DNA from: JBFKQC01 sp041627895
GTDB taxonomy: Bacteria; Pseudomonadota; Alphaproteobacteria; Rhodobacterales; Rhodobacteraceae
Assembly (NCBI GenBank): GCA_041627895.1
Contig: JBFKQC010000007.1
Coordinates: forward strand, 1 to 64,000
DNA length: 64,000 nt
Reading direction: 5' to 3'
The notes beneath the pieces were generated by a model. It made no database searches, had not been told where the DNA came from, and worked only from the letters and a program-made list of their open reading frames with translations. A program made the translations under genes and the position numbers. Shown piece after piece: positions 18,542-27,962 of this stretch (position 1 is its first letter; each line of letters opens with the position of its first letter).

Positions 18542-19306
18542 TTACCCCGCCGCGCTGTCCGCGCGCGCCTCGTCCATCAGCCGGCGCATCTCGCGGATCG
18601 CCGGGTCGAGGCCGCGAAAGATCGCCTCGCCGATCAGGAAATGGCCGATGTTCAGCTCCATCACCTCGGGGAAGGCGGCGACCGGCTGCACCGTGTCATA
18701 GGTCAGCCCGTGCCCGGCGTGGACCTCGAGCCCCAGCGAATGGGCGAAGGCGGACATCTCGCGCAGGCGTTCCAGTTCGGTGTCGCGCTCGGCGATGCGG
18801 CCCTCGGCATGGGCGTCGCAATAGGCGCCGGTATGCAATTCGACCACCGCCGCGCCGATCCGGGCGGCGGCCTCGACCTGCGCGCGGTCGGCGGCGATGA
18901 AGATCGACACCCGGCAGCCCGCCTCGCTGAGCGGCGCGATGAAATGCGCCAGGCGGTTTTCCTCGCGCGCGACTTCCAGCCCGCCCTCGGTCGTGCGTTC
19001 CTCGCGCCGCTCGGGCACGATGCAGACCGCGTGCGGCCGGTGGCGCAGCGCGATCGCCTGCATCTCGGCGGTCGCCGCCATCTCGAAATTCAGGGGCAGC
19101 GTCAGCGCCTGCATCAGCCGCGCGATGTCGTCGTCCGAGATATGCCGGCGATCTTCGCGCAGATGCGCGGTAATGCCGTCGGCGCCGGCCGCTTCGGCCA
19201 GCATCGCGGCGCGCACCGGATCGGGATAGGCCGAGCCGCGGGCGTTGCGCACCGTGGCGACGTGGTCGATGTTGACGCCGAGGCGCAGCGTTCCGAGCGG
19301 TTTCAT
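18542..19306 (-). CDS. pdxJ: Pyridoxine 5'-phosphate synthase
   Basis: PdxJ condenses 3-amino-2-oxopropyl phosphate with deoxyxylulose 5-phosphate to pyridoxine 5'-phosphate, the ring-forming step of vitamin B6 synthesis. The 254-residue protein starts MKPLGTLRLGVNIDHVATVRNARG-like (conserved NIDHVATVRNARG), with ITAHLREDRRHI and ELHTGAY following, all diagnostic. A GTG at 19315 is an alternative start three codons upstream. In most Rhodobacterales acpS follows pdxJ directly; here acpS is 23.6 kb away on the other strand. Confidence 0.95.
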   Translation of the reverse strand: MKPLGTLRLGVNIDHVATVRNARGSAYPDPVRAAMLAEAAGADGITAHLREDRRHISDDDIARLMQALTLPLNFEMAATAEMQAIALRHRPHAVCIVPERREERTTEGGLEVAREENRLAHFIAPLSEAGCRVSIFIAADRAQVEAAARIGAAVVELHTGAYCDAHAEGRIAERDTELERLREMSAFAHSLGLEVHAGHGLTYDTVQPVAAFPEVMELNIGHFLIGEAIFRGLDPAIREMRRLMDEARADSAAG

Positions 19307-19348
19307 TGGCTTCACCGAATCCCCGCAAATTAGGTCACAATTACTAAC

Positions 19349-19999
19349 CTAATCCGATTTCGTGCCCGCGTCAGCATTTTCCAGCGCGCGGCGGCGCTTT
19401 TCGTAGCGTTCCTTCAGCTTCTTCACGCGGCGCTTCTGGTAGGCCTCGACCGCCGGCAGGGTCAGGCCGTAGGCGGCGATGGCGGCCACCACGCCCGGCA
19501 CGATGCCGCCCACGGTGTAGGGCCATGCCACCAGCCAGAAGAAGCTTTCCAGCCGGTCCCATTGTGCGGTTTCGGGGCCGAACATCGCGACGGCATTGCG
19601 CCAGAGCTGGCTGGACGCATGGGCGAACTCGGCAAAGACCTCGGGCAGCGGCACGCCCTCGCCGATCCCCAGCATCCAGTAGCCAAGCTCCAGCGACAGC
19701 GCGGCGATGATCGGAAAGGTCAGCGGATTGCCGAAGAACGTGGCCAGCAGCGACGCCAGGATATTGCCCTGCATCGCGAAGGCCAGAACCGCCGCCATGA
19801 TGAAGTGAAAGCCAAAATACGGGGTGAAGCAGACAAAGACCCCGGCCGCCACGCCGCGGGCGATCTTGTGCGGCTGGTCGGGCAGCCGGCGCAGCCGGTG
19901 CAGGACGTATTCCACCGCGCGGCGCCAGCCGCCCTTCGGATAGAAGAAATGAGCGGTCGCCTGCATCCAGGTGCGCGGCTTTCGACGCTTGAAGACCAC
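19349..19999 (-). CDS. DUF2062 membrane protein
   Basis: This 216-residue protein with three to four membrane segments carries the DUF2062 hallmark FTPYFGFHFIMAAVLA and FGNPLTFPII. The C terminus is a charged helix. The function of the family is not established. It lies between rel and pdxJ, its usual place in Rhodobacterales. The start codon is GTG at 19999, shortly after the rel stop. Confidence 0.88.
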   Translation of the reverse strand: MVFKRRKPRTWMQATAHFFYPKGGWRRAVEYVLHRLRRLPDQPHKIARGVAAGVFVCFTPYFGFHFIMAAVLAFAMQGNILASLLATFFGNPLTFPIIAALSLELGYWMLGIGEGVPLPEVFAEFAHASSQLWRNAVAMFGPETAQWDRLESFFWLVAWPYTVGGIVPGVVAAIAAYGLTLPAVEAYQKRRVKKLKERYEKRRRALENADAGTKSD

Positions 20000-20021
20000 C
20001 CCTGTTACCCCTGACGTGCCT

Positions 20022-22157
20022 CTACGGCTTTCGACTTAGATCGCGGTGCCGCCCGATCGAGGCGACGTCGGTATCCGCCTCGAGCGCCAGCAACACGGTA
20101 TGAAGATGCTCTGCATCCCTGAGATCAACATCAAGAACAAGGCGATAAAAGTCCGGTTTCCGGTCAACAAAGAGCAGATCCGAGATATTCGCTTTTTGCT
20201 CGCCGACAAGGGTGCAGAGCCGGCCGAGCACGCCCGCATCGTTCGAAATCGTCAAATCCAGGCTGACCGTATAGACCGCCGGGTGCGGCCCCGAGTGCCA
20301 GTGCAGGTCGACCCAGCGCTCGGTCTGGTCCTGCACCTCCTCGAGCGCAAGGCAGTCGATGGCGTGCACCAGCACGCCCTTGCCGCGATAGCTGATGCCG
20401 ACGATGCGCTCGCCCGGCACCGGCTGGCAGCATTGCGCCCGCTCGAAACGCTGGTTCGGCGCCAGCCCGACCACCGCGCGGGCGGCGTCGATTTCCTCGC
20501 CGCGCTGGGTGACGAGGTTGGGGTAGAGCAGCTTCACCACGTCGCTGGCGTTCAGCTCGGCAGAGCCGAGCCGCGCCAGCAGGTCCTGGCTGGAGTTGAG
20601 CCCGAGGTGCCTTGCGGCCGTGCGCAGCGCCTTCTCGGTGGCGCGCTTGCCGACATGGTCGAAGGCCACCCGCGCCAGTTCGGCGCCCAGCTTGACATAG
20701 CGCTCGCGGTCTTCCTCGCGCAGGCTGCGCCGGATCGCCGCCTTGGCGCGGCCGGTCACGACGATATCGAGCCACGTGGCCTGCGGGCGCTGGCCCTCGG
20801 CGGTGATGATCTCGATCATCTGGCCGTTCTTGATCCGGGTCCAGAGCGGCACCCGCATGTGGTCGATCTTGGCCCCGACGCAGGAATCGCCGATCCGCGT
20901 GTGGATCGCATAGGCGTAATCCAGCGGCGTCGCCCCGCGCGGCAGCTTGATCACGTCGCCTCGGGGAGAGAAGCAGAACACCTGGTCGGCATACATCTCG
21001 AGCTTGACGTGCTCGAGGAACTCGTCGTGGCTGTCGGCGGTCACCAGGCGCTCGGTGAGGCTTTCGAACCACTTCGTCGGGTCCACCGCAAAGGGGTTCG
21101 CCGCCGGCACGCCGTCCTTGTAGGACCAGTGCGCCGCAACCCCGGTTTCGGCCACGTCATGCATCGTGTGGGTGCGGATCTGGATCTCGACCCGCTTGCC
21201 GTCGCGGCCCGACACCGTGGTGTGGATCGAGCGGTAGCCGTTCGACTTGGGCTGGCTGATATAGTCCTTGAACCGCCCCGGCACCGCGCGCCAGCGCTGG
21301 TGCACCCGGCCGAGCACGCGATAGCAGTCGTCCTCGTTCTTCGTCAGCACGCGGAAGCCGTAGATGTCGGACAGCCGCGCAAAGCTCAGCTCTTTCTCCT
21401 GCATCTTGCGCCAGATCGAGTAGGGCTTTTTCGCGCGGCCCATCACCTTGGCCTCGATCCCGGCCTTGGCAAGCTCGGCCTTTATGTCGTTGGTGATCTT
21501 CTCGATGACGTCGCCGGTTTCCTGCTGCAGCTTGATGAACCGGCGCATGATCGAACGGCGCCCGTCCGAGTTCAGCACCGAAAACGCCAGATCCTCCAGC
21601 TCGTCGCGCATCCACTGCATGCCCATCCGCCCGGCGAGTGGGGCGAAGATGTCCATCGTTTCGCGCGCCTTCTGCACCTGCTTGTCCGCGCCCATAGACT
21701 TGATGGTGCGCATGTTGTGCAGCCGGTCGGCGAGCTTGACCAGGATCACCCGCAGATCCTTCGACATCGCCATGAACAGCTTGCGGAAGTTTTCCGCCTG
21801 CTTGGTCTCGGACGACGACAGTTGCAGGTTGGTCAGCTTGGTGACGCCATCGACCAGCTCGGCGATCTCGGGGCCGAAGCGCTTGGCGATCTCGCCATAG
21901 GTCGACCGCGTGTCCTCGATCGTGTCGTGCAGAAGCGCGGTGATGATCGTCTCGTCATCCAGCCGCATCTCGGCCAGGATCGAGGCGACCTCGACTGGGT
22001 GGCTGAAATAGGGCTCGCCCGACTTGCGGAACTGCCCCTCGTGCATCCGGGCGCCATAGACATAGGCATCCCGGATCAGGGTCGCGTTGGTGCGTGGGTT
22101 GTAGCCGCGGACCTTGTCGATCAGGTCGTCGACCCCGATCAACCGGTCCAGCGCCAT
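20022..22157 (-). CDS. rel: Bifunctional (p)ppGpp synthetase/hydrolase (Rel/SpoT)
   Basis: This 711-residue stringent-response enzyme makes and degrades (p)ppGpp. Domains in order are an HD hydrolase domain (TALLHDTIEDT near residue 75), the synthetase domain (PKSNGYRSIHTTV near 310 and EIQIRTHTMHDVAE), the TGS domain (CFSPRGDVIKLPRGATPLDYA near 395), a linker, and a C-terminal ACT domain. Both HD and synthetase motifs look intact, as expected of the single long RSH enzyme of alphaproteobacteria. It follows rpoZ by 15 bp in a minus-strand operon. Confidence 0.95.
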   Translation of the reverse strand: MALDRLIGVDDLIDKVRGYNPRTNATLIRDAYVYGARMHEGQFRKSGEPYFSHPVEVASILAEMRLDDETIITALLHDTIEDTRSTYGEIAKRFGPEIAELVDGVTKLTNLQLSSSETKQAENFRKLFMAMSKDLRVILVKLADRLHNMRTIKSMGADKQVQKARETMDIFAPLAGRMGMQWMRDELEDLAFSVLNSDGRRSIMRRFIKLQQETGDVIEKITNDIKAELAKAGIEAKVMGRAKKPYSIWRKMQEKELSFARLSDIYGFRVLTKNEDDCYRVLGRVHQRWRAVPGRFKDYISQPKSNGYRSIHTTVSGRDGKRVEIQIRTHTMHDVAETGVAAHWSYKDGVPAANPFAVDPTKWFESLTERLVTADSHDEFLEHVKLEMYADQVFCFSPRGDVIKLPRGATPLDYAYAIHTRIGDSCVGAKIDHMRVPLWTRIKNGQMIEIITAEGQRPQATWLDIVVTGRAKAAIRRSLREEDRERYVKLGAELARVAFDHVGKRATEKALRTAARHLGLNSSQDLLARLGSAELNASDVVKLLYPNLVTQRGEEIDAARAVVGLAPNQRFERAQCCQPVPGERIVGISYRGKGVLVHAIDCLALEEVQDQTERWVDLHWHSGPHPAVYTVSLDLTISNDAGVLGRLCTLVGEQKANISDLLFVDRKPDFYRLVLDVDLRDAEHLHTVLLALEADTDVASIGRHRDLSRKP

Positions 22158-22172
22158 CGTTCCCGCCCGGAC

Positions 22173-22526
22173 TTAGCGCTGCTCCTGCGCTTCCATCAGC
22201 GCGCGGAGCAGTTTTTCTTCGCTCAGGTCGTCATCGGCGGGCTTGTCCGCCTCGGCCCCCATCAGAAGCGCCATCGCGTCCTCTTCCGGTTCGTCCACCT
22301 CGATCTGGGTCTGGTGGCTTTCGATCATCCGCTCGCGCAGGTCCTCGGCCTGCTGGGTCTCGTCGGCGATCTCGCGCAGCGACACGACCGGGTTCTTGTC
22401 GTTGTCGCGGTCCACGCTGATCGGCGCACCGGCGGAAATCTCGCGGGCACGGTGGGCGGCGAGCATCACCAGCTCGAACCGGTTCGGAACCTTGTCAACG
22501 CAGTCTTCGACCGTAACGCGGGCCAT
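22173..22526 (-). CDS. rpoZ: RNA polymerase omega subunit
   Basis: This 117-residue subunit assists assembly of the beta' subunit and, in many Proteobacteria, ppGpp sensing by RNA polymerase. It begins MARVTVEDCVDKVPNRFEL and contains LAAHRAREISAG, both diagnostic. A long acidic C-terminal tail is usual for alphaproteobacteria. Placement directly before rel is conserved. Confidence 0.95.
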   Translation of the reverse strand: MARVTVEDCVDKVPNRFELVMLAAHRAREISAGAPISVDRDNDKNPVVSLREIADETQQAEDLRERMIESHQTQIEVDEPEEDAMALLMGAEADKPADDDLSEEKLLRALMEAQEQR

Positions 22527-22608
22527 GGGCTACTCATTTCCTTCGCTGGGAGCGTGAGAAAGTGACACTTAGACCCGGACTCCCCGTTTTGCAAGCGCGA
22601 AAGGGTGC

Positions 22609-24102
22609 CTATTCCGGCAAACCGGCCTGTCTTAGCGCCGCGTCCAGCGCCGCGGCCTGATCGGGGTCGGGATAGGGGAACATCCGCCGCGCCGTCGCGA
22701 TCCGGTAGCGCGGGGCGATGCGCCCGATCCCGGCCGCTTGCCGCTCGGCGCCGGCGCGGTCGCCGAGACCGGCCAATGCGCGGACAAGCTGAACACGGGG
22801 GGGCACGAATCCGGGCACGCGGGCCAGGACGTCGCCCAGCCGCTCGGCCGCCGCGTCGAAGCGGCCCTCGAGGTTGGCCGAATGCGCCAGCGCCATGGCC
22901 CAGCTTGGCGGCACGTAGCGGTCGATCGCGAAGGCGCGTTCCAGCAGCGGGCCGGCCGCCGCGGGGCGGCAGAGCCGGTTCAGCGTCTCGCCGTAATTGT
23001 GCAGCGTTTCCGGGTTCACCGGGTCCAGCGCGACGGCCCGGTCGAACGCGCCGACGGCCTCGTCCGCGCGCCCCGGAAAGCCCAGCACCCAGCCCAGCCG
23101 CGCATGGGCGACCGCCGATTGCGGATCGAGCGCCACCGCCCGGCGCGCACAGTCCAGCGCAGGGTCCAGCGTGTCGTCCGACCCGGGCCAGGCGAAGACA
23201 TGGGTCGAGGTCCGGCAATAGGACAGATAGGCCAGCGCCTCGGCGTAATCCGGGTCGCGGTCGAGCGCCTCGGCGAAGTACTGTGCCGCACGGGCGAAAT
23301 GGGCGGGCGAGTACTGGAAGTACTCCCACCGACCGCGCAGGCAGAGGTCATAGGCCTGCGGGTCCTGCGTCGCGCGGGCCCGTGCGGGCGCCGCGAAATG
23401 CAGCTTCAGCGCGGCGGTGATCCGCTCGGCGATCGCGTCCTGCATCGCGAATATGTCGCCCGCCGTCCCGGTGAACCGGTCGGACCACAGTTGCGAACCG
23501 TCGCGGGCGTCCAGCAATTCCGCGGTGATCCGCAGCGCGCCGTCCTCGCGCCTGATCGCGCCGGTCAACAGCTGGTCGGCGCCCAGCGCGCGCCCGATCT
23601 CCTGCGGCGCAAGGTCGGTGCCGCGGAACCGGAAGGCGGAAAACCGCGTCGCGACGCGCAGCCCGGCGACGCGCGACAGCTCGACCATCAGGTCCTCGGA
23701 CACGCCGTCGGCGAAATAGTCCTCGCCCTCGCCGCCGCCGATGGTGCGGAACGGGATCACGGCCAGAGCGCGCGGGTCCGGGCGGATCGGGTCGGCGTGG
23801 CGGACCTCGGCCACGAAGCGCAGGCCCCTGCCGTGCACGGTGCGGATATAGCGGCGCGGCTCTTCGATATCGCCCAGCGCCCGCCGCGCGGCCTTGATCG
23901 CGGCCGAGACCGCCCAGTCGCTTACGGCGCGGCCCTGCCAGATCGTCTGTACCAGCTCGTCGCGGCTGACCAGCCGGTGCAGGTTCCCCGCCAGATGCAG
24001 GATCAGTTGCAGCACCAGCGGCTCGACCGCCACGCGCTGCCCGTCGAGGCGCAGCTCGAAAGCCTCGGCATCCAGTTCGAAGGCACCGGCGCGCAGCGTC
24101 AT
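22609..24102 (-). CDS. CadC/OmpR-type winged-helix regulator with TolB-like and TPR domains
   Basis: This protein of about 497 residues begins with an OmpR-type DNA-binding domain (residues 1-100; RRYIRTVHGRGLRFVAEV is the wing hairpin). A domain like that in adenylate-cyclase-associated regulators follows (FADGVSEDLMVELSRVAGL; LLTGAIRREDGALRITAEL), then TPR-like helices to the C terminus. I see no transmembrane helix, so unlike CadC it is probably cytosolic. Target genes and signal are unknown. The start is uncertain: ATG 24102 overlaps the stop of a nine-codon frame (24125-24099), and an in-frame ATG lies at 24170. It is divergent from the DUF302 gene. Confidence 0.78.
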   Translation of the reverse strand: MTLRAGAFELDAEAFELRLDGQRVAVEPLVLQLILHLAGNLHRLVSRDELVQTIWQGRAVSDWAVSAAIKAARRALGDIEEPRRYIRTVHGRGLRFVAEVRHADPIRPDPRALAVIPFRTIGGGEGEDYFADGVSEDLMVELSRVAGLRVATRFSAFRFRGTDLAPQEIGRALGADQLLTGAIRREDGALRITAELLDARDGSQLWSDRFTGTAGDIFAMQDAIAERITAALKLHFAAPARARATQDPQAYDLCLRGRWEYFQYSPAHFARAAQYFAEALDRDPDYAEALAYLSYCRTSTHVFAWPGSDDTLDPALDCARRAVALDPQSAVAHARLGWVLGFPGRADEAVGAFDRAVALDPVNPETLHNYGETLNRLCRPAAAGPLLERAFAIDRYVPPSWAMALAHSANLEGRFDAAAERLGDVLARVPGFVPPRVQLVRALAGLGDRAGAERQAAGIGRIAPRYRIATARRMFPYPDPDQAAALDAALRQAGLPE

Positions 24103-24223
24103 GTGCGAGGTCCAGGTTGCCGCATCCTCCCGAAATCCTCCGGAAATCTCCCGGTCCCCATCAAGCATGAAAATGCCGGGCCGCGCTATTCTGATCTGAG
24201 AAACCCAGAGACGGAGACCCGAG

Positions 24224-24676
24224 ATGCGACCATACCTGACCACCCTTGCCACCGCCGCCGCGATGCTGCTGCCCGCCGCGGCGGACGCCGAAACCACCCG
24301 CCTGCGCGGGGCCCTGCCCGTGGACGAGGCGATCGCGCGCGTCGGCGCCGCGGTCGACGCGGCCGGGGCGCAGGTGTTCCTGATCGTCGACTTCCAGGAC
24401 GGCAACGCCCGGGTCGGCGAAACGCTGCGCCCGACCAAGCTGATCCTGTTCGGCAGCCCCAAGATCGGCGCGGCCGCCTTGCAGGACGCCCAGGCGATGG
24501 GGCTGTTCGTGCCGCTTCGGCTGCTGGCCTACGAGGATGCCGACGGCGCCACCTGGCTGGCCTATCCCGTTGCGCGCGAGGCCGCGGCCGAGCATGGCCT
24601 GGACCCGGCCCATCGCGCCGTGGCGCGGATGCAGGCGGCGATGGAGCGGATGGCCGCGGTCGCTGCCGGGAACTGA
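24224..24676 (+). CDS. Periplasmic DUF302 protein
   Basis: This 150-residue protein has a signal peptide (ends AAADAET, about residue 23) and a DUF302 domain (VGETLRPTKLILFGSPKIG; LLAYEDADGATWLAY). The function of the family is not established. GGAGA precedes the ATG. It is divergent from the CadC-like regulator and may be its target, which is inference from position only. Confidence 0.82.
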   Translation: MRPYLTTLATAAAMLLPAAADAETTRLRGALPVDEAIARVGAAVDAAGAQVFLIVDFQDGNARVGETLRPTKLILFGSPKIGAAALQDAQAMGLFVPLRLLAYEDADGATWLAYPVAREAAAEHGLDPAHRAVARMQAAMERMAAVAAGN

Positions 24677-24679
24677 TAT

Positions 24680-25291
24680 CTAGCCCAGCCGCCGGACCGC
24701 GGCCAGATCGTCCGGATCCAGCGCCGCGGCCATCTCGGCCACGCTCAGCCCGCTGACCGGGTGGCGCCAGTCTGGCGCGATCTCGGCCAGTGGCACCAGC
24801 ACGAAGGCACGGTCCTGCAGCCGCGGATGCGGCAGGATCAGCCGGTCGGGGGTGCGCCGCACCTGCTGGTCCGGGGCCAGGTCGCGCCAGCGCGCATAGC
24901 TCTCGGCGTCGGGCAGTACCGCGTCGCCCAGCGCGATCAGGTCCAGATCCAGCGTGCGCCGGCCCCAGCGCTGGTCGCGCTCGCGCCCGAACGCCGCCTC
25001 GATCCGGTGCAGGACCGCCAGGATTTCGCCGGCATCCGCGATCCCCGACAGCACGGCCGCGGCGTTCACGTAGTCCGGCCCGGCGCCCGCAGGAAAACAT
25101 GCCGTAGCGTAAAGCGAACTGACCCGCTCAACCTCAAGCAGCGAATCACCCAGCGCTTTCACCGCAGCGCGAAGCGTCATTTCGGGCGAGCCGGCATGGC
25201 TGGGCACATTCCCGCCTAGTGCGACCAGTACTTTTGGGCAGGTCGCGCGTGCATTTATGGCCGATTTGTGACAGTCTGTGTCTTGCGACAC
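24680..25291 (-). CDS. folK: 2-amino-4-hydroxy-6-hydroxymethyldihydropteridine pyrophosphokinase
   Basis: FolK transfers pyrophosphate from ATP to hydroxymethyl-dihydropterin in folate synthesis. The 203-residue protein has ALGGNVPS, the RWGRRTLDLDLIALGD signature (about residues 110-125) and LPHPRLQDRAFVLVPL. The first 20 residues (to CPKVLVALGGN) are poorly conserved, so the start could lie a little downstream. It ends 3 bp from the convergent DUF302 gene. Confidence 0.94.
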   Translation of the reverse strand: MSQDTDCHKSAINARATCPKVLVALGGNVPSHAGSPEMTLRAAVKALGDSLLEVERVSSLYATACFPAGAGPDYVNAAAVLSGIADAGEILAVLHRIEAAFGRERDQRWGRRTLDLDLIALGDAVLPDAESYARWRDLAPDQQVRRTPDRLILPHPRLQDRAFVLVPLAEIAPDWRHPVSGLSVAEMAAALDPDDLAAVRRLG

Positions 25292-25310
25292 TGGTTTTTC
25301 CCCCTATTTT
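25283..25310 (+). promoter_or_regulatory. Possible sigma-70 promoter for the NYN-domain gene
   Basis: ttgcga and tatttt are separated by 16 bp, 88 bp before the NYN start, in the only AT-rich part of this divergent intergenic region. The spacing and -35 match are modest. Confidence 0.3.
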
Positions 25311-25397
25311 ACGCGCCAGTTTCGCCGCTGTTGGAACCACTCCGCCACCCACTCATGGCAAGACATTGGGCGAAACGGATAATCGGAAGGAATATAT

Positions 25398-25970
25398 ATG
25401 TTCTACAGAGACGAACGGCTGGCGCTGTTCATCGACGGGTCGAACCTCTATGCAGCAGCGAAATCGCTCGGGTTCGACATCGACTACAAGCTGCTGCGTC
25501 AGGAGTTCATGCGCCGCGGCAAACTGCTGAGAGCGTTCTATTACACCGCGCTTCTGGAAAACGACGACTACTCGCCGATCCGGCCGCTGGTCGACTGGCT
25601 GCACTATAACGGCTTCTCGATGGTGACGAAGCCGGCGAAAGAGTACATCGACAGCCAGGGCCGCCGGAAGGTCAAGGGCAACATGGACATCGAGCTGACC
25701 GTCGATGCCATGGAGCTTGCGCGTTATGTCGACCATATCGTGCTGTTCTCGGGCGACGGCGATTTCCGGCCGCTGGTCGAGGCGCTGCAGCGCCGGGGCG
25801 TCCGGGTCTCGGTGGTGTCGACAATCCGCAGCCAGCCGCCGATGATCGCCGACGAACTGCGCCGCCAGGCGGACAACTTCATCGAGCTGGACGAGTTGAA
25901 AGAGGTTATCGGCCGCCCGCCGCGCGAGCCGCGCGAACCGGCGCAGGTCGAGGAAACCGCCGACAGCTAG
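25398..25970 (+). CDS. NYN-domain (LabA-like, PIN fold) putative ribonuclease
   Basis: This 190-residue protein has the acidic active-site pattern of NYN/DUF88 proteins: LFIDGSNLY (residues 8-16), KGNMDIELTVDAME (about 97-110) and LFSGDGDFRPLV (about 118-129). The fold is that of PIN-type metal-dependent RNases, so an RNA-processing role is likely but unproven. GGAAGGA precedes the ATG. It is divergent from folK, a common neighbour in Rhodobacterales. Confidence 0.87.
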   Translation: MFYRDERLALFIDGSNLYAAAKSLGFDIDYKLLRQEFMRRGKLLRAFYYTALLENDDYSPIRPLVDWLHYNGFSMVTKPAKEYIDSQGRRKVKGNMDIELTVDAMELARYVDHIVLFSGDGDFRPLVEALQRRGVRVSVVSTIRSQPPMIADELRRQADNFIELDELKEVIGRPPREPREPAQVEETADS

Positions 25971-25992
25971 GCAGCCATTCCGCGCATCGCAC

Positions 25993-26023
25993 AAGGCCCG
26001 GTCCCTCGCGGCGGCCGGGCCTT
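25993..26023. terminator. Bidirectional intrinsic terminator
   Basis: A perfect 9-bp stem (aaggcccgg/ccgggcctt) closes a 13-base loop, with an A run on one side and a T run on the other. It lies between the convergent NYN gene and the cytochrome c gene and can serve both. Confidence 0.85.
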
Positions 26024-26034
26024 TGCGCTGTGCG

Positions 26035-26478
26035 CTACTGCCCGGCGTTGATCTCGTTGTGCATCTCGATCACCTCGTCCGGCCAGGTGCTCTTGATGAA
26101 AGCCAGCACTTCGAGGATCTCGTCGTCGCTCAGCACGTCCCCGAACCCGGTCATGTTGCTTTCATACTCCAGCCCGCGCCGCGCCAGGACCGCCGAGGTG
26201 CCGTACTTGGTCAGGTCGAACAGCAGCGCATCGGCGTGGTGCCAGGTGTGCCCGGTCGCGTCATGCGGCGGCGCCGGCATCAGCCCGTCCGCGCCGCGGC
26301 TGGTCCAGTCGGCCTGCCCTTCGAGCTTGTCGCCGTGACAAGCGGCGCAGTTCTCGGCATAGAGCACTTCGCCGCGCGACACCGCCTCGGCATCGTCGTA
26401 GGGCACCGGCCCTGCGCCGGGCGCCGGCGTCGCCAGCAGAACCAGCAGGCCGGCAAGGGCGGAAACGGGTCTTGTCAT
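26035..26478 (-). CDS. Periplasmic c-type cytochrome
   Basis: This 147-residue protein has a signal peptide (residues 1-22), one haem-binding site CAACH near residue 44, and a probable axial Met in EYESNMTGFGD. It is a small class I mono-haem cytochrome, an electron carrier in the periplasm. The partner oxidase or dehydrogenase is not encoded nearby. Confidence 0.87.
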   Translation of the reverse strand: MTRPVSALAGLLVLLATPAPGAGPVPYDDAEAVSRGEVLYAENCAACHGDKLEGQADWTSRGADGLMPAPPHDATGHTWHHADALLFDLTKYGTSAVLARRGLEYESNMTGFGDVLSDDEILEVLAFIKSTWPDEVIEMHNEINAGQ

Positions 26479-26628
26479 CTGGGTCTCCCTTCGCGTTCGC
26501 GTCGCCGGTCATCCTAGCGCCCCGCCCGGCGCCCGCCAGTCACGTCCGCGTGGGCCGGCGCCCGGCCGCCTGCCCTCTGGACCTCGGGCCATGGGCGGCT
26601 TAGGTCTGCCCCAGAAGAGGACCGCAGG

Positions 26629-27579
26629 ATGCCCAATCCCCCGCTCACGCTCCATCTCGCTGCGCCGCGCGGCTTTTGCGCCGGCGTCGACCGGGCGATC
26701 AAGATCGTCGAAATGGCGCTGACAAAATGGGGCGCGCCGGTGTATGTGCGCCACGAGATCGTGCACAACCGCTTCGTCGTGGACGGGCTCAGGCGCATGG
26801 GCGCGGTGTTCGTGGAGGAACTCGACGAATGCCCCGACGACCGGCCGGTGATCTTTTCCGCCCACGGCGTGCCCAAGGCGGTGCCCGCCGAGGCCGCGCG
26901 GCGCCGGATGGTCTATGTCGACGCGACCTGTCCGCTGGTCTCGAAGGTGCATATCGAGGCCGAGCGGCACCATGCGAACGGCCTGCAGATGGTGATGATC
27001 GGCCATGCCGGCCACCCCGAGACGCTGGGCACGATGGGCCAGCTTCCCGAGGGCGAGGTGCTGCTGGTCGAAACCGTCGAGGACGCGGCGCGCCTGTCGG
27101 TGCGCGATCCGCAGGCCCTGGCCTACATCACCCAGACCACGCTTAGCGTCGACGACACCGCGGACATCGTCGCCGCGCTGAAGGCGCGGTTCCCGGCGAT
27201 CCGGGGGCCGCACAAGGAAGACATCTGCTATGCCACCACCAACCGGCAGGAAGCGGTCAAGGCGATGGCCCCGAAATCCGACGCGTTGCTGGTGATCGGC
27301 GCGCAGAACTCTTCGAACTCGAAGCGGCTGGTCGAGGTCGGGCGGGCGGCGGGCTGTAGCTGTGCGCAACTCGTTCAGCGCGCCGCTGATATCGACTGGC
27401 GCGCGCTGTCCGGCGTCCGCTCGGTCGGCATCACCGCAGGCGCCAGCGCGCCCGAGGTGCTGGTCGACGAGGTGATCGACGCCTTCCGCGCGCGGTTCGA
27501 GGTGACGGTTGAGACGGTGGAAACCGCGGTCGAGAACGTCGAGTTCAAGGTGCCGCGGGTGCTCAGGGAACCGGCATGA
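26629..27579 (+). CDS. ispH: 4-hydroxy-3-methylbut-2-enyl diphosphate reductase
   Basis: IspH is the [4Fe-4S] enzyme that ends the MEP pathway, giving IPP and DMAPP. The 316-residue protein has the three cluster cysteines in GFCAGVDRAI (Cys17), ATCPLVSKVH and ICYATTNRQ, and the HEIVHNRFVVDGL and SAHGVPK segments. The start at 26629 follows AGGA. Confidence 0.96.
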   Translation: MPNPPLTLHLAAPRGFCAGVDRAIKIVEMALTKWGAPVYVRHEIVHNRFVVDGLRRMGAVFVEELDECPDDRPVIFSAHGVPKAVPAEAARRRMVYVDATCPLVSKVHIEAERHHANGLQMVMIGHAGHPETLGTMGQLPEGEVLLVETVEDAARLSVRDPQALAYITQTTLSVDDTADIVAALKARFPAIRGPHKEDICYATTNRQEAVKAMAPKSDALLVIGAQNSSNSKRLVEVGRAAGCSCAQLVQRAADIDWRALSGVRSVGITAGASAPEVLVDEVIDAFRARFEVTVETVETAVENVEFKVPRVLREPA

Positions 27580-27587
27580 GCCGCGCC

Positions 27588-27839
27588 TTATTTCCGCTCG
27601 CAGGCAATCCCGTCACGATCGCGGTCGAGCCTGTAGGGGTCGGACCCCACTACCCTGATCGGACCGGACACGTAGATCGGACCGTTGCCATTTCCGCCGG
27701 CACAATCCACGTCCGGTCCATTTGGCGGCAGACAGGCGCCTTGATAGCTCGGATGACAGGACTGCGCCGATGCAGAATCGGCGAATGCCATCGCCGAGAT
27801 GGTGGCAAGAATCGCGACATTCGCACAGGCGTTGATCAT
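27588..27839 (-). CDS. Small secreted protein with C-terminal excalibur motif
   Basis: This 83-residue protein has a signal peptide (to SASA, about residue 26). The C terminus RLDRDRDGIACERK fits the excalibur DxDxDGxxCE motif, a calcium-binding module of surface proteins. Four cysteines suggest disulfides. It converges on ispH with 8 bp between stops. Confidence 0.75.
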   Translation of the reverse strand: MINACANVAILATISAMAFADSASAQSCHPSYQGACLPPNGPDVDCAGGNGNGPIYVSGPIRVVGSDPYRLDRDRDGIACERK

Positions 27840-27962
27840 TTGTTAAAGATCGTAAACGGATCAGCGCGTTCAGCCGGCGAGCCGACCTGGCGGTCGGATC
27901 CTTTCGCAGCTTGCGACCCATGAAACCCGGCGCGCCCGGCCCTGCGATGTGGTTTGCCGCAC

